Source: Anaerotignum propionicum (GTDB taxonomy: Bacteria; Bacillota; Clostridia; Lachnospirales; Anaerotignaceae). Taken from it: a DNA stretch of 64,000 bases. A model generated the notes under the pieces. The model did not search any database and was not told the DNA's origin. It saw only the letters and a program-made list of their open reading frames with translations. This document shows positions 17,151-25,387 of this stretch, piece by piece. Both the position numbers and the translations under genes were made by a program. The stretch is from positions 218,414 through 282,413 of the forward strand of contig NZ_JANGAD010000004.1 of the NCBI RefSeq assembly GCF_024461735.1. Reading direction: 5' to 3'. Each line of letters begins with the position of its first letter. Position 1 is the stretch's first letter.

Positions 17151-17837
17151 ATGATATGGCTCAATAACGTAACGAAAACATATCCAAACGGCTCCCGTGG
17201 AGTTGAAAACTTAAACCTACATATTGAAAAAGGCGATTTTGTGTTTATTGTAGGCTCCAGCGGCTCGGGGAAATCTACCCTAATTAAGCTGCTTTTAAAG
17301 GAACTGGAACCCTCAACAGGAGATATTACCATTAACCGTGTGAAAACAAATGAATTGAGCAGGAACCAAGTTCCCTATCTTCGCCGAAATTTAGGGGTAG
17401 TATTTCAGGATTTCCGATTATTGCCCAATAAAACCGTATATGAAAATGTTGCATTTGCCATGCGGGTAATTGAGGCACCCAGCCGTATTATTCGCAGAAA
17501 TGTTCCAGCTGTATTGGCATTGGTTGGCCTTGGGAAAAAAGGAAGAAGTTATCCCAATCAGCTTTCCGGTGGGGAACAGCAAAGAACTGCATTGGCAAGG
17601 GCAATTGTTAATAATCCTCCCATTTTGATTTGTGATGAACCTACGGGTAACCTTGACCCTGAGACAGCTTGGGGTATTATGCAGTTGTTGGATGATATCA
17701 ATAAGCGGGGAACTACCATTGTAATGGCAACCCACGCAAGAGATATTGTGGATGATATGCAAAAGAGGGTTGTTACCTTAAAACAGGGACAAATTGTCAG
17801 AGATATTAAAAAAGGTGGGTATAGCGATGAGGCCTAG
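17151..17837 (+). CDS. ftsE: Cell division ATP-binding protein FtsE
   Basis: Cytoplasmic ATPase of the FtsEX complex, which gates peptidoglycan hydrolases at the membrane. 228 residues from the ATG at 17151 (AAAGGA ten bases upstream); an upstream in-frame ATG would add a hydrophobic 18-residue extension not found in FtsE. Walker A GSSGSGKST, Q-loop VFQDFRLLPN, signature LSGGEQQR, Walker B ILICDEPTGNLD and the ATHA switch are present. ftsX overlaps its 3' end by 11 bp. Confidence 0.95.
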   Translation: MIWLNNVTKTYPNGSRGVENLNLHIEKGDFVFIVGSSGSGKSTLIKLLLKELEPSTGDITINRVKTNELSRNQVPYLRRNLGVVFQDFRLLPNKTVYENVAFAMRVIEAPSRIIRRNVPAVLALVGLGKKGRSYPNQLSGGEQQRTALARAIVNNPPILICDEPTGNLDPETAWGIMQLLDDINKRGTTIVMATHARDIVDDMQKRVVTLKQGQIVRDIKKGGYSDEA

Positions 17838-18726
17838 TACAATTAAATATTTTCTAAAAGAAGGCCTTAGTGGATTAAAGAAAAACCTGCTGATGACAGT
17901 GGCTTCCATTGTAGCGGTAATGGCTTGTATTTCCATAATGTCTTTCTCATACTGTGTTGCATCGAATTTGCAGCATATTCTACAGCAAATGGAAGATTCT
18001 ATAGGCATTTCTGTTTTTCTGGGGGGAAATCCTACCAGCCAGGAAATTGAGGGAATGAAGACAACAATTTCAAAGATAGATCACGTTTTGGATGTGCAAT
18101 ATATTTCTCCCGGTGATGCGCTGGAGGCTTTAAAGAAGGATTGGGGCGCAGATGAGGATATTTTTGAAGGGCTGGATGAAACAAACAACCCCTTATCCCA
18201 CTCCTTCCAAATCACTTTGGACAGCATTGATAATCAGGGCAGTGTATTGGCGACGCTGAAGGGTATTGATGGCATTGATAACATTCGTCATGGTCAGACG
18301 GAAACAGAGTTGATTATGAAGGCCAACAAAGTATTTAATATTGCCAGTATTTTAGTCATGTTGATATTAGGCATTATTTCTATCATGATTATTATGAATA
18401 CGATCCGAATTTCTGTTGTAAACAGAAGGGTTGAAATTAATATTATGAAATATGTTGGCGCAACTGACTGGTTTATCAGATGGCCGTTTATCATTGAGGG
18501 TGTAATTATTGGCTTGGTTGGGGCGGTCATCCCATTACTTGTTGGTATGCCCATTTATGCAAAGGTTATCAGCTCACTGTATAGCTATTTCCCTGTAATT
18601 AAGATGATACAATTTTTGCTTACAGGTGATATTTTTATTGTGTTATTCCCAGTAGCGTTGGTCTTTGGCGTTCTTTTAGGTGTAATTGGCAGTGTGACCT
18701 CCATACGTAAGCATTTACAGGTATAA
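17827..18726 (+). CDS. ftsX: Cell division permease-like protein FtsX
   Basis: Four-helix membrane partner of FtsE. 299 residues from the ATG at 17827, preceded by AAGGTGGG; a start 33 bp earlier is possible but less typical. Helix 1 is about 22-45, an extracellular domain about 46-165 contacts hydrolases, and three helices follow (about 180-205, 225-250, 268-292) with the NTIRISVVNRRVEINIMKYVGAT coupling segment. The adjacent M23-family hydrolase gene found in some relatives is not present; the next gene is an S41 protease. Confidence 0.95.
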   Translation: MRPSTIKYFLKEGLSGLKKNLLMTVASIVAVMACISIMSFSYCVASNLQHILQQMEDSIGISVFLGGNPTSQEIEGMKTTISKIDHVLDVQYISPGDALEALKKDWGADEDIFEGLDETNNPLSHSFQITLDSIDNQGSVLATLKGIDGIDNIRHGQTETELIMKANKVFNIASILVMLILGIISIMIIMNTIRISVVNRRVEINIMKYVGATDWFIRWPFIIEGVIIGLVGAVIPLLVGMPIYAKVISSLYSYFPVIKMIQFLLTGDIFIVLFPVALVFGVLLGVIGSVTSIRKHLQV

Positions 18727-18734
18727 AAATTGGG

Positions 18735-18832
18735 AACCATCCGGGCGGAAAAGCTTTTTGAGAAGGGCAGAGCGGTAGCAATGCGTTTGCAGGAGCAACT
18801 TTTCAAAAAAGAACGAGGCAGGATGGTTTTTT
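18735..18832 (+). terminator. Long two-stem hairpin with T tract after ftsX
   Basis: Outer stem AACCATCC / GGATGGTT (18735-18742, 18821-18828) runs into T6. Inside is a second stem CTTTTTGAGAAG / CTTTTCAAAAAAG (18754-18765, 18799-18811), about 12 bp with one bulge, and an inner GCAA / TTGC hairpin. It can act as a terminator, but it is unusually large (about 95 nt). One frame through it is open for 34 codons. Confidence 0.6.
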
Positions 18833-18912
18833 CATGAGGGTCATAGGGTATGTTTTTCACAGGCAATTCATAGGATAAAAGAAAGTCGTAGGAAAACGAG
18901 GCGAATGAATGA

Positions 18913-20103
18913 ATGAAAAAGGATTTTTGGAAAGGGTTTGGCGCTGCGATAGCGGTGATGTTAGTGTGTTCCATGGTGGGAAGAACTGCCCTTATTCAAC
19001 AGTGGGTGCCTTGGCAGTATCTGCCTTTTGACATTGGCATGTCTAAGGCGGCAAAAATGGATGTGATTGAGGATTTTTTAGATAGATATTATGTGGATGA
19101 CTTGGATAAGGATATGCTGAATGAGGGCATGTTTGCAGGCTTGGTTGCCGGTGTTGGAGACAGGTATACATATTATATGACAAAAGATTATTTAGAAAAA
19201 TATCTGCAAAACACAGGTGGGCATTTTGAGGGCATTGGTGTAACAGTGTTTCAATCGGAAGATGGAGGCGTTGTTGTTTATTCTTTAATGGAGGGTTATC
19301 CTGCCCAAAAGGCGGGGGTTTTGGCCGGAGATATTATTCAAAAAATTGATGGCGAGGATGTTACCGGCCTTACTTTGAGCGATGTAGCAGAGAAAATGCG
19401 AGGCCCTGTGGGTAGTACAGTAAAGTTGGATGTTTTTAGACCATCTACAGGAGCAAACCAAACGTTTACGCTAAAACGAGAAGACGTTATTATGAAAAGT
19501 GTTGAAAGTAGAATGCTGGATAAGGAAAAAGGATATATTCGTATCAGTGGTTTTAAAGAAAACACGTATGACCAATTTATGGCGGCATTAAAGGAATTGC
19601 AAGCCCAAGGAATGAAGGGACTGGTTCTTGATTTAAGAAATAATCCCGGCGGGTTGGTTCGTTCTGTCTATTTGATTGGGGATGAGCTTTTACCCAAGGG
19701 TGTTATGGTCTATACGGAGGATAAAGAAGGAAAGCGGGAAGAGCTTATTTGTGATGACAAATATTTGGATATTCCAATGGTTGTTTTAGTAAATGGCAAC
19801 AGCGCCAGCGCCTCTGAAATTTTTGCGGGGGCAGCAAAGGATATGGGAGCTGCCACATTGGTGGGAACCCAAACCTTTGGCAAAGGCTTAGTACAACGAT
19901 TATTTACCTTGCCTGATGGCTCAGGATTAAATATTACCATTCAGAAATATTTTACACCGAATGGAATCTCTATCCATGGTACAGGAATTACGCCGGATAA
20001 GGTAGTTGAGCTGCCTGCGGGGTATGAAGATGCAAAAGATATACCTTTGGTAGATGATACTCAGCTGAAAGAGGGTATTTCAGTGTTAGATGAGAAAATT
20101 TAG
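18913..20103 (+). CDS. S41 family C-terminal processing protease (CtpA-like)
   Basis: Serine-lysine protease exported by an N-terminal signal anchor (about 7-27). 396 residues: N-terminal helical region, PDZ domain (about 95-180, YPAQKAGVLAGDIIQKIDG) and protease core. The nucleophile Ser lies in GNSASASEIFAGA and the general base Lys in QTFGKGLVQ, both intact. C terminus LKEGISVLDEKI. It follows ftsX, an arrangement common in Firmicutes, and may process envelope or division proteins (inference). GAGG lies 11 bp before the ATG. Confidence 0.93.
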   Translation: MKKDFWKGFGAAIAVMLVCSMVGRTALIQQWVPWQYLPFDIGMSKAAKMDVIEDFLDRYYVDDLDKDMLNEGMFAGLVAGVGDRYTYYMTKDYLEKYLQNTGGHFEGIGVTVFQSEDGGVVVYSLMEGYPAQKAGVLAGDIIQKIDGEDVTGLTLSDVAEKMRGPVGSTVKLDVFRPSTGANQTFTLKREDVIMKSVESRMLDKEKGYIRISGFKENTYDQFMAALKELQAQGMKGLVLDLRNNPGGLVRSVYLIGDELLPKGVMVYTEDKEGKREELICDDKYLDIPMVVLVNGNSASASEIFAGAAKDMGAATLVGTQTFGKGLVQRLFTLPDGSGLNITIQKYFTPNGISIHGTGITPDKVVELPAGYEDAKDIPLVDDTQLKEGISVLDEKI

Positions 20104-20142
20104 AGAAAAGGTAAAATAATGGTTTTTTTGTAAAAATACATC

Positions 20143-20171
20143 TTTTCAGAACAGTATGTTTCCAGTATACT
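20143..20171 (+). promoter_or_regulatory. Promoter of mreB
   Basis: TTTTCA (20143-20148), 17-bp spacer, TATACT (20166-20171), about 40 bp before the mreB start. Confidence 0.6.
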
Positions 20172-20212
20172 GTAAGAATACAGAGAGTTTAGAGGGACAA
20201 AGGAGCGTCATC

Positions 20213-21256
20213 ATGTTCAATTTTATGAGTTTTGGCGATAACATAGGGATAGACTTGGGTACAGCCAGCGTGCTGGTTTATATCAAGGGACAGGGAATCG
20301 TAATTCGTGAACCCTCAGTGGTTGCCATTGATAAAGATTCCAACAGCATCTTAGCTGTTGGGGAGGAAGCCAGACGAATGCTGGGAAGAACACCAGGCAA
20401 TATTGTTGCAATTCGTCCATTAAGAGAAGGTGTTATATCAAATTTTGATGTAACGGAAAAAATGTTGCAGTATTTTATAGAGAAAGCCTTGGGGAAACGT
20501 TCTTTTGTGAAGCCTACCATTGCTGTATGCGTACCAAGCAGTGCAACGGAGGTAGAAAAACGTGCAGTAGAGGATGCAACCAGACAGGCGGGCGCAAGGC
20601 GGGTTCATATTATTGAAGAGCCCATTGCTGCAGCCATTGGTTCAGGCATTGATATTTCCAGAGCCTGCGGAAGTATGGTGGTGGATATCGGCGGCGGAAC
20701 CACAGATATTGCTGTAATTTCTTTGGGAGGAGCCGTTGTGAGCTATTCCTTAAAGATTGCCGGTGATAATTTCGATGATGCAATTATTCGTTATATGAGA
20801 AAGAAACATAACGTTTTAATTGGTGAAAGAACAGCGGAAGATTTAAAAATTGAGATTGGTACAGTCTTTGAACGTTCTATGCCTGTAAGCATGGATGTAA
20901 GAGGCAGAAATTTAATTACCGGTCTGCCTAAAAATATTACGGTTACCTCAGATGAGATGATGGAAGCGCTTCTTGAATCTGCATTGGCAATTTCTGATGC
21001 GGTGCATGGCGTTTTGGAGCGCACACCACCTGAATTGGCCGCTGATATTTTTGAACGAGGAATTGTAATGACCGGGGGCGGCAGTTTATTATATGGATTG
21101 GATAAACTGATTCAAAGTAAAACCGGGATAAATGCCATGGTTGCTGAAGATGCAGTTAGCTGTGTTGCCATTGGCACAGGAAGGTATATTGAGTTTATGG
21201 CCGATGCAATGGGCGAAGATAGCAAAGTAAAAATGGGTTTTTTCAATAAGAAATAA
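20213..21256 (+). CDS. mreB: MreB/Mbl-family bacterial actin
   Basis: Cytoskeletal ATPase that guides lateral wall synthesis. 347 residues from the ATG at 20213 (AAAGGAG upstream); the longer in-frame start would overlap its own promoter. Motifs: IGIDLGTASVLVY phosphate-1, REPSVVAID, VVDIGGGTTDIAVIS phosphate-2, GERTAEDLKIEIGTVF, GIVMTGGGSLLYGLD adenosine motif. ATRQAGARRVHIIEEP favours MreB over Mbl. It stands alone with its own promoter and terminator; mreC and mreD do not follow, so it may be a second copy rather than the mreBCD member. Confidence 0.93.
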   Translation: MFNFMSFGDNIGIDLGTASVLVYIKGQGIVIREPSVVAIDKDSNSILAVGEEARRMLGRTPGNIVAIRPLREGVISNFDVTEKMLQYFIEKALGKRSFVKPTIAVCVPSSATEVEKRAVEDATRQAGARRVHIIEEPIAAAIGSGIDISRACGSMVVDIGGGTTDIAVISLGGAVVSYSLKIAGDNFDDAIIRYMRKKHNVLIGERTAEDLKIEIGTVFERSMPVSMDVRGRNLITGLPKNITVTSDEMMEALLESALAISDAVHGVLERTPPELAADIFERGIVMTGGGSLLYGLDKLIQSKTGINAMVAEDAVSCVAIGTGRYIEFMADAMGEDSKVKMGFFNKK

Positions 21257-21262
21257 CAAGAT

Positions 21263-21302
21263 GTGCAATTATAAGAATTTTTCTTATAATTGCACTTTTT
21301 TG
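21263..21302 (+). terminator. Strong terminator after mreB
   Basis: 15-bp perfect stem GTGCAATTATAAGAA / TTCTTATAATTGCAC (21263-21277, 21281-21295), 3-nt loop, T7. Confidence 0.92.
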
Positions 21303-21749
21303 TGGAAATGATAACAGAAGAGGCGAAAAGGAACAAGAGCTTCTCAAACAACAGGGTTAATTAATCAATAAGAAAGAAGTGTTGTTTTCCTAAAAAAACA
21401 CACGTCGTATATTGTGTATACAAATCATGTGTAAATGAAGTGTTTTTTGTGTATTTTTATGTCATAAAAGGGGAATTATATCAAAATAAATATTAAACGT
21501 TTTTTTGCATAATTCTAGGGCATAAAATTTGTGTAAAAATAAAGATAAAACTTCAAAAAAGTCCTACACAAAAGAAAAAAGTGTGTTATAATATCAACGT
21601 AAAACAAGGTGATGGACGCTTTGTTGTTAAAATAAAAGAGGAAATTGCCAAGTTTTTTATGAAAAGATGCTTCAACGGCGAAGTATTTTTTTTAGGTCTT
21701 AGAGTTAAAATAAAGTTAAAGAAAAGACAAATGTAGGAGGCAATGAGTT
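21303..21749 (+). promoter_or_regulatory. Long upstream region and leader of the glutamate dehydrogenase gene
   Basis: About 450 bp without a gene. TATAAT lies at 21587-21592; the best -35 match, CCTACA at 21563-21568, is weak, suggesting an activator-dependent promoter. TGTGT/ACACA-type stretches recur upstream (about 21395-21440 and 21534-21585). The transcript would have a leader of roughly 150 nt. GTAGGAGG precedes the ATG. No riboswitch was recognised. Confidence 0.45.
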
Positions 21750-23096
21750 ATGAACGCTTATATGGCAAGTGTAATCGAACAGGTTAAAAAACGTAATGCT
21801 GGTGAGCCCGAATTCATCCAGACAGTAGAAGAAGTATTTCACTCTATTGAGAAAGTAGTAGAATCACATCCTGAATATGAAAAAACAGGTTTGTTAGAAA
21901 GAATCGTAGAGCCTGAAAGAGCTATTTCTTTTAGAGTAACATGGGTTGATGACGCTGGCAAAGTACAAGTTAACCGTGGTTTCAGAGTACAGTTTAACAG
22001 TGCAATCGGTCCTTACAAGGGCGGTCTTCGTTTCCATCCTTCCGTATACATTGGTATCATCAAGTTCCTTGGTTTTGAACAGATTTTCAAAAACAGCTTG
22101 ACAGGTTTGCCTATCGGTGGTGGTAAAGGTGGTTCCGACTTCGATCCTAGAGGCAAGAGCGACATGGAAATCATGAGATTCTGCCAGGCTTTCATGACAG
22201 AACTTTACAGACATATTGGTCCTGACGTTGACGTTCCTGCTGGTGATATCGGTGTTGGCGGTAGAGAAATCGGTTTCCTTTACGGACAGTATAAGAGAAT
22301 CAAAGGCGTTTGGGAGAACGGTGTTCTCACAGGCAAGAACCTTGAATTTGGTGGTTCTTTAATTAGACCTGAAGCTACAGGCTTTGGTGCTACTTACTAT
22401 GTAAATGAAGTATTGACTCACTTGGGCGATACAATGAAGGGCAAAACAGTTGCAATTTCCGGTTTCGGTAACGTTGCTTGGGGCGTTTGCCAGAAAGTAG
22501 CTGAATTGGGCGGTAAAGTTGTAACAATTTCCGGTCCTGACGGCTATGTATATGATCCTGATGGTGTTATCACACCTGAAAAAATCGACTATTTAGTTGA
22601 AATGAGAGTTTCTGGTCGTGACCGCGCTCAGGATTATGCTGACAAATTTGGTTGCAAGTTTGTTGCTAAGACAAAACCTTGGGAAGTTAAAGTTGATATC
22701 TGCATGCCTTGTGCAACACAGAATGAAATCAACATGGACGAAGCTCAGAAGATCATCGACAATGGCACAAAGTACTACATCGAAGTTGCAAATATGCCTA
22801 CAACAAACGAAGCATTGACATTCATCCAGAGCAAAGGCTTGGTTGTTGGTCCTTCTAAGGCTGTAAATGCTGGTGGTGTAGCAGTTTCCGCATTGGAAAT
22901 GGCTCAGAACTCCATGAGATACAACTGGTCTGCTGAAGAAGTAGATGAAAAGTTGAAAGGTATCATGAAAAACATTCACGCTGTATCTGTGGAAGCAGCT
23001 GAAGAATATGGCTTAGGCTATGACTTGGTAGCAGGCGCTAACATTGCAGGCTTCAAGAAAGTTGCTGCTGCTATGATGGCTCAAGGTTTGGTATAA
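21750..23096 (+). CDS. gdhA: Glutamate dehydrogenase, probably NAD-specific
   Basis: Converts glutamate to 2-oxoglutarate and ammonia, a main entry step of glutamate fermentation. 448 residues, closely resembling the hexameric Clostridium symbiosum enzyme along its length: FNSAIGPYKGGLRFHPSV, LTGLPIGGGKGGSDFDP with the catalytic Lys, VDVPAGDIGVGGREIG, AISGFGNVAWG dinucleotide fold, SKAVNAGGVAVS. The SGPDG motif after the second strand matches the Pro-Asp pair of the NAD-dependent C. symbiosum enzyme rather than NADP enzymes, so NAD is my cofactor prediction. Preferred codons and a strong terminator suggest high expression. Confidence 0.95.
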   Translation: MNAYMASVIEQVKKRNAGEPEFIQTVEEVFHSIEKVVESHPEYEKTGLLERIVEPERAISFRVTWVDDAGKVQVNRGFRVQFNSAIGPYKGGLRFHPSVYIGIIKFLGFEQIFKNSLTGLPIGGGKGGSDFDPRGKSDMEIMRFCQAFMTELYRHIGPDVDVPAGDIGVGGREIGFLYGQYKRIKGVWENGVLTGKNLEFGGSLIRPEATGFGATYYVNEVLTHLGDTMKGKTVAISGFGNVAWGVCQKVAELGGKVVTISGPDGYVYDPDGVITPEKIDYLVEMRVSGRDRAQDYADKFGCKFVAKTKPWEVKVDICMPCATQNEINMDEAQKIIDNGTKYYIEVANMPTTNEALTFIQSKGLVVGPSKAVNAGGVAVSALEMAQNSMRYNWSAEEVDEKLKGIMKNIHAVSVEAAEEYGLGYDLVAGANIAGFKKVAAAMMAQGLV

Positions 23097-23217
23097 TAAC
23101 CAAACAAAACGACGAGATGACAAGGGCGTCATTTCCGGATGTAACAATTTAAATCTGTTTATTTAAGGGTTAAACAGATGGGGAAGATGAAAAAATAGGT
23201 TGGTTCCTAATAGATTA

Positions 23218-23247
23218 CCCCCCTGCAAAAATGCAGGGGGGTTTTTT
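23218..23247 (+). terminator. Strong terminator after gdhA
   Basis: 10-bp stem CCCCCCTGCA / TGCAGGGGGG (23218-23227, 23232-23241) and T6. A separate 9-bp hairpin ATCTGTTTA / TAAACAGAT lies at 23153-23179. Confidence 0.93.
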
Positions 23248-23774
23248 GCGTTTTGTTTTAAAGATTAAAAGTGTATAGGATTGCATGCGGATTTTGGAAG
23301 AAATTATTTTAAAGTAAGCAGGAGCTATATTTTGATTCAGAATGAAATGCTATGTATAAATATGAATAAAGATGCGAGAACAGACAGTAGGTGATTTTTA
23401 GGTGCTTATTGAAAAATCAAGAGCTTTTAAGTAAGATTAGAGGCTATTTAAAAAGGGATATGAGTAGGACAAGAAAATGGGTGAGGGATAAAGAATTTGT
23501 GAGAGATGATTTTAAAAAAGAGGTGAACCCTAATGCTAAAATCTGTATAACACCGGAATTATTTTGTGAAGAACTTCAAATATCTAGGAATGTAATTTGA
23601 AATTTACCAAAGTAGTTTGAAAAGGAAATGGCTCTTCACTGTTTTCTTCGGGAGAAGAAAATCTATCTATTGTAAAAATAGGATATAAAAAGAGTCTTAC
23701 AGAAAAATAATGCTTTATATAGCATGTTTGTAAACCTATTGTATTTAGGGGATTGGTATAACTCTATAAAATAA
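23248..23774. other. Intergenic region without a supported gene
   Basis: About 530 bp of AT-rich DNA between the gdhA terminator and the ferredoxin terminator. A 69-codon frame at 23391-23600 (+) has a GTG start, no Shine-Dalgarno sequence and an unremarkable composition, so it is not called as a gene. Nothing else is recognised. Confidence 0.4.
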
Positions 23775-23799
23775 AAAAGTGGACAAAAAGCCCACTTTT
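23775..23799 (-). terminator. Terminator of the ferredoxin gene
   Basis: On the minus strand AAAAGTGG / CCACTTTT (23792-23799 and 23775-23782) forms an 8-bp stem followed by a T-rich tract, beginning 12 bp after the stop. Confidence 0.8.
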
Positions 23800-23810
23800 C
23801 TAAGTAAAAA

Positions 23811-23981
23811 TTATTCGGGTTTAATTGCACCTGTAGGACAGGCACCAACACATGTACCGCAATCGATGCAATCAGCAGATTTAATTTCAAAAACACCGCC
23901 AGCGTCAACGATACAGCTTGTAGGACATTCGCCAGCACAAGCGCCACAACCGATACATTCAGGTCCGATTTTGTGAGCCAT
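23811..23981 (-). CDS. 2x[4Fe-4S] clostridial ferredoxin
   Basis: Small electron carrier of anaerobic metabolism, 56 residues (MAHKIGPECIGCGACAGECP onward). Two complete CxxCxxCxxxCP motifs, CIGCGACAGECP and CIDCGTCVGACP, can ligate two [4Fe-4S] clusters. AAGGAGGTG lies 7 bp before the ATG, and a clear promoter and terminator flank the gene, so it is monocistronic. Its length and spacing match the classic clostridial ferredoxin. Confidence 0.95.
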   Translation of the reverse strand: MAHKIGPECIGCGACAGECPTSCIVDAGGVFEIKSADCIDCGTCVGACPTGAIKPE

Positions 23982-24014
23982 TTAAAACACCTCCTTCTTC
24001 ATTCTACAAAGCCT

Positions 24015-24043
24015 ATTGTATATCAAAATATTACAATGTGCAA
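24015..24043 (-). promoter_or_regulatory. Promoter of the ferredoxin gene
   Basis: On the minus strand TTGCAC (24043-24038), 17-bp spacer, TACAAT (24020-24015), 34 bp before the start codon. Confidence 0.75.
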
Positions 24044-24449
24044 GGGATATTTAAAATTTGCAGAGAAAAAAACATAAAAAAATGTAATATTATACAATAA
24101 ATTTGAATTGATTTTAATACGTAGTATGGTGAAATAATAGGGATTTCTCAATTTTTATCGACAAAATCTTTGATTGGTATTTGACATGAACCCATTGTGT
24201 TAAGATTCGATTGGTAGAAATTTTCACCTAGAAAAATTGTTGCAAACAAGGCATGATTCCATGACTTTCTTCCTATAATAATGTCACTTTAATTTTAAAC
24301 AGTTTTTTAGCTGAAAAACGTGAATGTTATAACCTCTACAAAAAGTAAAATTTACGTTTAATAAAAATCAAAGGGTGATCTAAAAGGCAGAATTAGCTGG
24401 AATGAGGCTATTTAAACCAGTTTAAGCCAACAGAGGAAGCTGAAAAATA
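24044..24449. other. AT-rich intergenic region, nothing recognised
   Basis: About 400 bp upstream of the divergent ferredoxin gene and of the TSCPD gene. A TTGACA at 24181-24186 has no acceptable -10 partner. No open frame with a ribosome binding site and no strong hairpin was seen. Confidence 0.35.
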
Positions 24450-24478
24450 TTGAATTATGCCGGATTGTGTGATATGCT
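24450..24478 (+). promoter_or_regulatory. Promoter of the TSCPD gene
   Basis: TTGAAT (24450-24455), 17-bp spacer, TATGCT (24473-24478), 34 bp before the ATG. Confidence 0.6.
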
Positions 24479-24511
24479 GTTACAGTATTCGAAAAGCAAG
24501 GGGGATAAAGG

Positions 24512-24763
24512 ATGCATTATAGCTATAATACGAAAGGGATTTGTGCCACGAAGTTGGAATTTGATGTAGAAGATGGCGTGGTGAAAAACGTATCCTTTAT
24601 TGGCGGCTGTGATGGCAACCATAAGGGCTTGGCAGCATTGGCTGAGGGTATGACGCCGGACGAGGCTGCAAAGAGGTTAAAGGGGATTTCTTGTGGGATG
24701 AGAGAAAGCAGCTGTCCCGATCAGTTGGCAGAGGCTTTGGAGGAGTTTATAAACAATCAATAA
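24512..24763 (+). CDS. TSCPD domain-containing protein
   Basis: 83 residues matching the small TSCPD/TIGR03905-type family. The domain also occurs at the end of some ribonucleotide reductases. Features seen: YNTKGICATKLEFDVEDGVVKNVSFIGGCDGNHKG and SCGMRESSCPDQLAEAL, with conserved cysteines (Cys at about 11, 34, 62 and 69) that could bind metal. The function is unknown. AAGGGGGATAAAGG precedes the ATG. It has its own promoter. Confidence 0.85.
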   Translation: MHYSYNTKGICATKLEFDVEDGVVKNVSFIGGCDGNHKGLAALAEGMTPDEAAKRLKGISCGMRESSCPDQLAEALEEFINNQ

Positions 24764-24823
24764 CATATTTTTGCAAATACTGCTCATTTTGCAGAAAAAA
24801 GTTGTATTTTCCATGAATTGTTG

Positions 24824-24853
24824 TTGACAATTGAAATAGACTTGTGTTATTCT
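24824..24853 (+). promoter_or_regulatory. Promoter of the rpmG-secE-nusG-rplK-rplA transcript
   Basis: Consensus TTGACA (24824-24829), 18-bp spacer, TATTCT (24848-24853), about 65 bp before rpmG. Confidence 0.75.
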
Positions 24854-24919
24854 GAACTAGAAGACGCAGGTCTTTTTTTTATGTACAAAAAAATATCATC
24901 AGCAATGGAGGTGGAGAGC

Positions 24920-25069
24920 TTGAGAACAAGAATTACCTTAGCCTGCACAGAGTGCAAACAGAGAAATTACAGCACTACCAAGGACAAGAAAACTATGCCT
25001 GACAGAATGGAAATCAAAAAGTATTGTAAGTTCTGTAAAGCCCATACATTACACAAAGAAACAAAGTAA
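24920..25069 (+). CDS. rpmG: 50S ribosomal protein L33
   Basis: 49 residues, the normal L33 length. I place the start at TTG 24920, seven bases after GGAGGTG, which gives [17 protein letters not shown], matching L33 N termini; upstream ATGs would add an unrelated extension. Zinc-binding cysteines CTEC and CKFC are present (four-Cys form), and the C terminus HTLHKETK is typical. First gene of the secE-nusG-L11-L1 transcript, as in other Firmicutes. Confidence 0.93.
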   Translation: MRTRITLACTECKQRNYSTTKDKKTMPDRMEIKKYCKFCKAHTLHKETK

Positions 25070-25101
25070 GTAGGGGAAATTCCGACAAAGGAAGTGAACG
25101 T

Positions 25102-25359
25102 ATGGAAGAAAAGCAAAACATTAACCAAACGAGCGAAACGAAACAAGCAAAGCCGAAGCAAGTAAAGAAAAACAGTGACAGAGATGGCTTCGCGGAGTAC
25201 AAGGCTGAATTTAAAAAAATTATTTGGCCCAGCCGTCCTGAAATTGCGAAGAAAACGTTTACCGTTATTGTTACTTCCCTAATTCTCGGTGTTCTCATTT
25301 TTTGTATGGATTCGGTATTCTCAGCCGGATACAGTGGGATTATCGGACTTTTGGGTTAA
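25102..25359 (+). CDS. secE: Preprotein translocase subunit SecE
   Basis: Small essential membrane subunit of SecYEG. 85 residues with a polar charged N terminus, the FAEYKAEFKKIIWPSRPEIAKKT amphipathic motif (about 30-52, W-P conserved) and one transmembrane helix (about 53-75). AAGGAAGTG precedes the ATG. It sits between rpmG and nusG as expected. Confidence 0.95.
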   Translation: MEEKQNINQTSETKQAKPKQVKKNSDRDGFAEYKAEFKKIIWPSRPEIAKKTFTVIVTSLILGVLIFCMDSVFSAGYSGIIGLLG

Positions 25360-25387
25360 ACAAATCGAGTAGAAAAAGGATGGTATT

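Noticed and set aside
23391..23600. 69-codon plus-strand frame between gdhA and the ferredoxin gene
   Set aside because: GTG start without a ribosome binding site, no promoter and no recognisable similarity.
24181..24206. TTGACA at 24181 as a promoter
   Set aside because: No -10-like hexamer at 16-18 bp; a better promoter for the next gene lies at 24450-24478.
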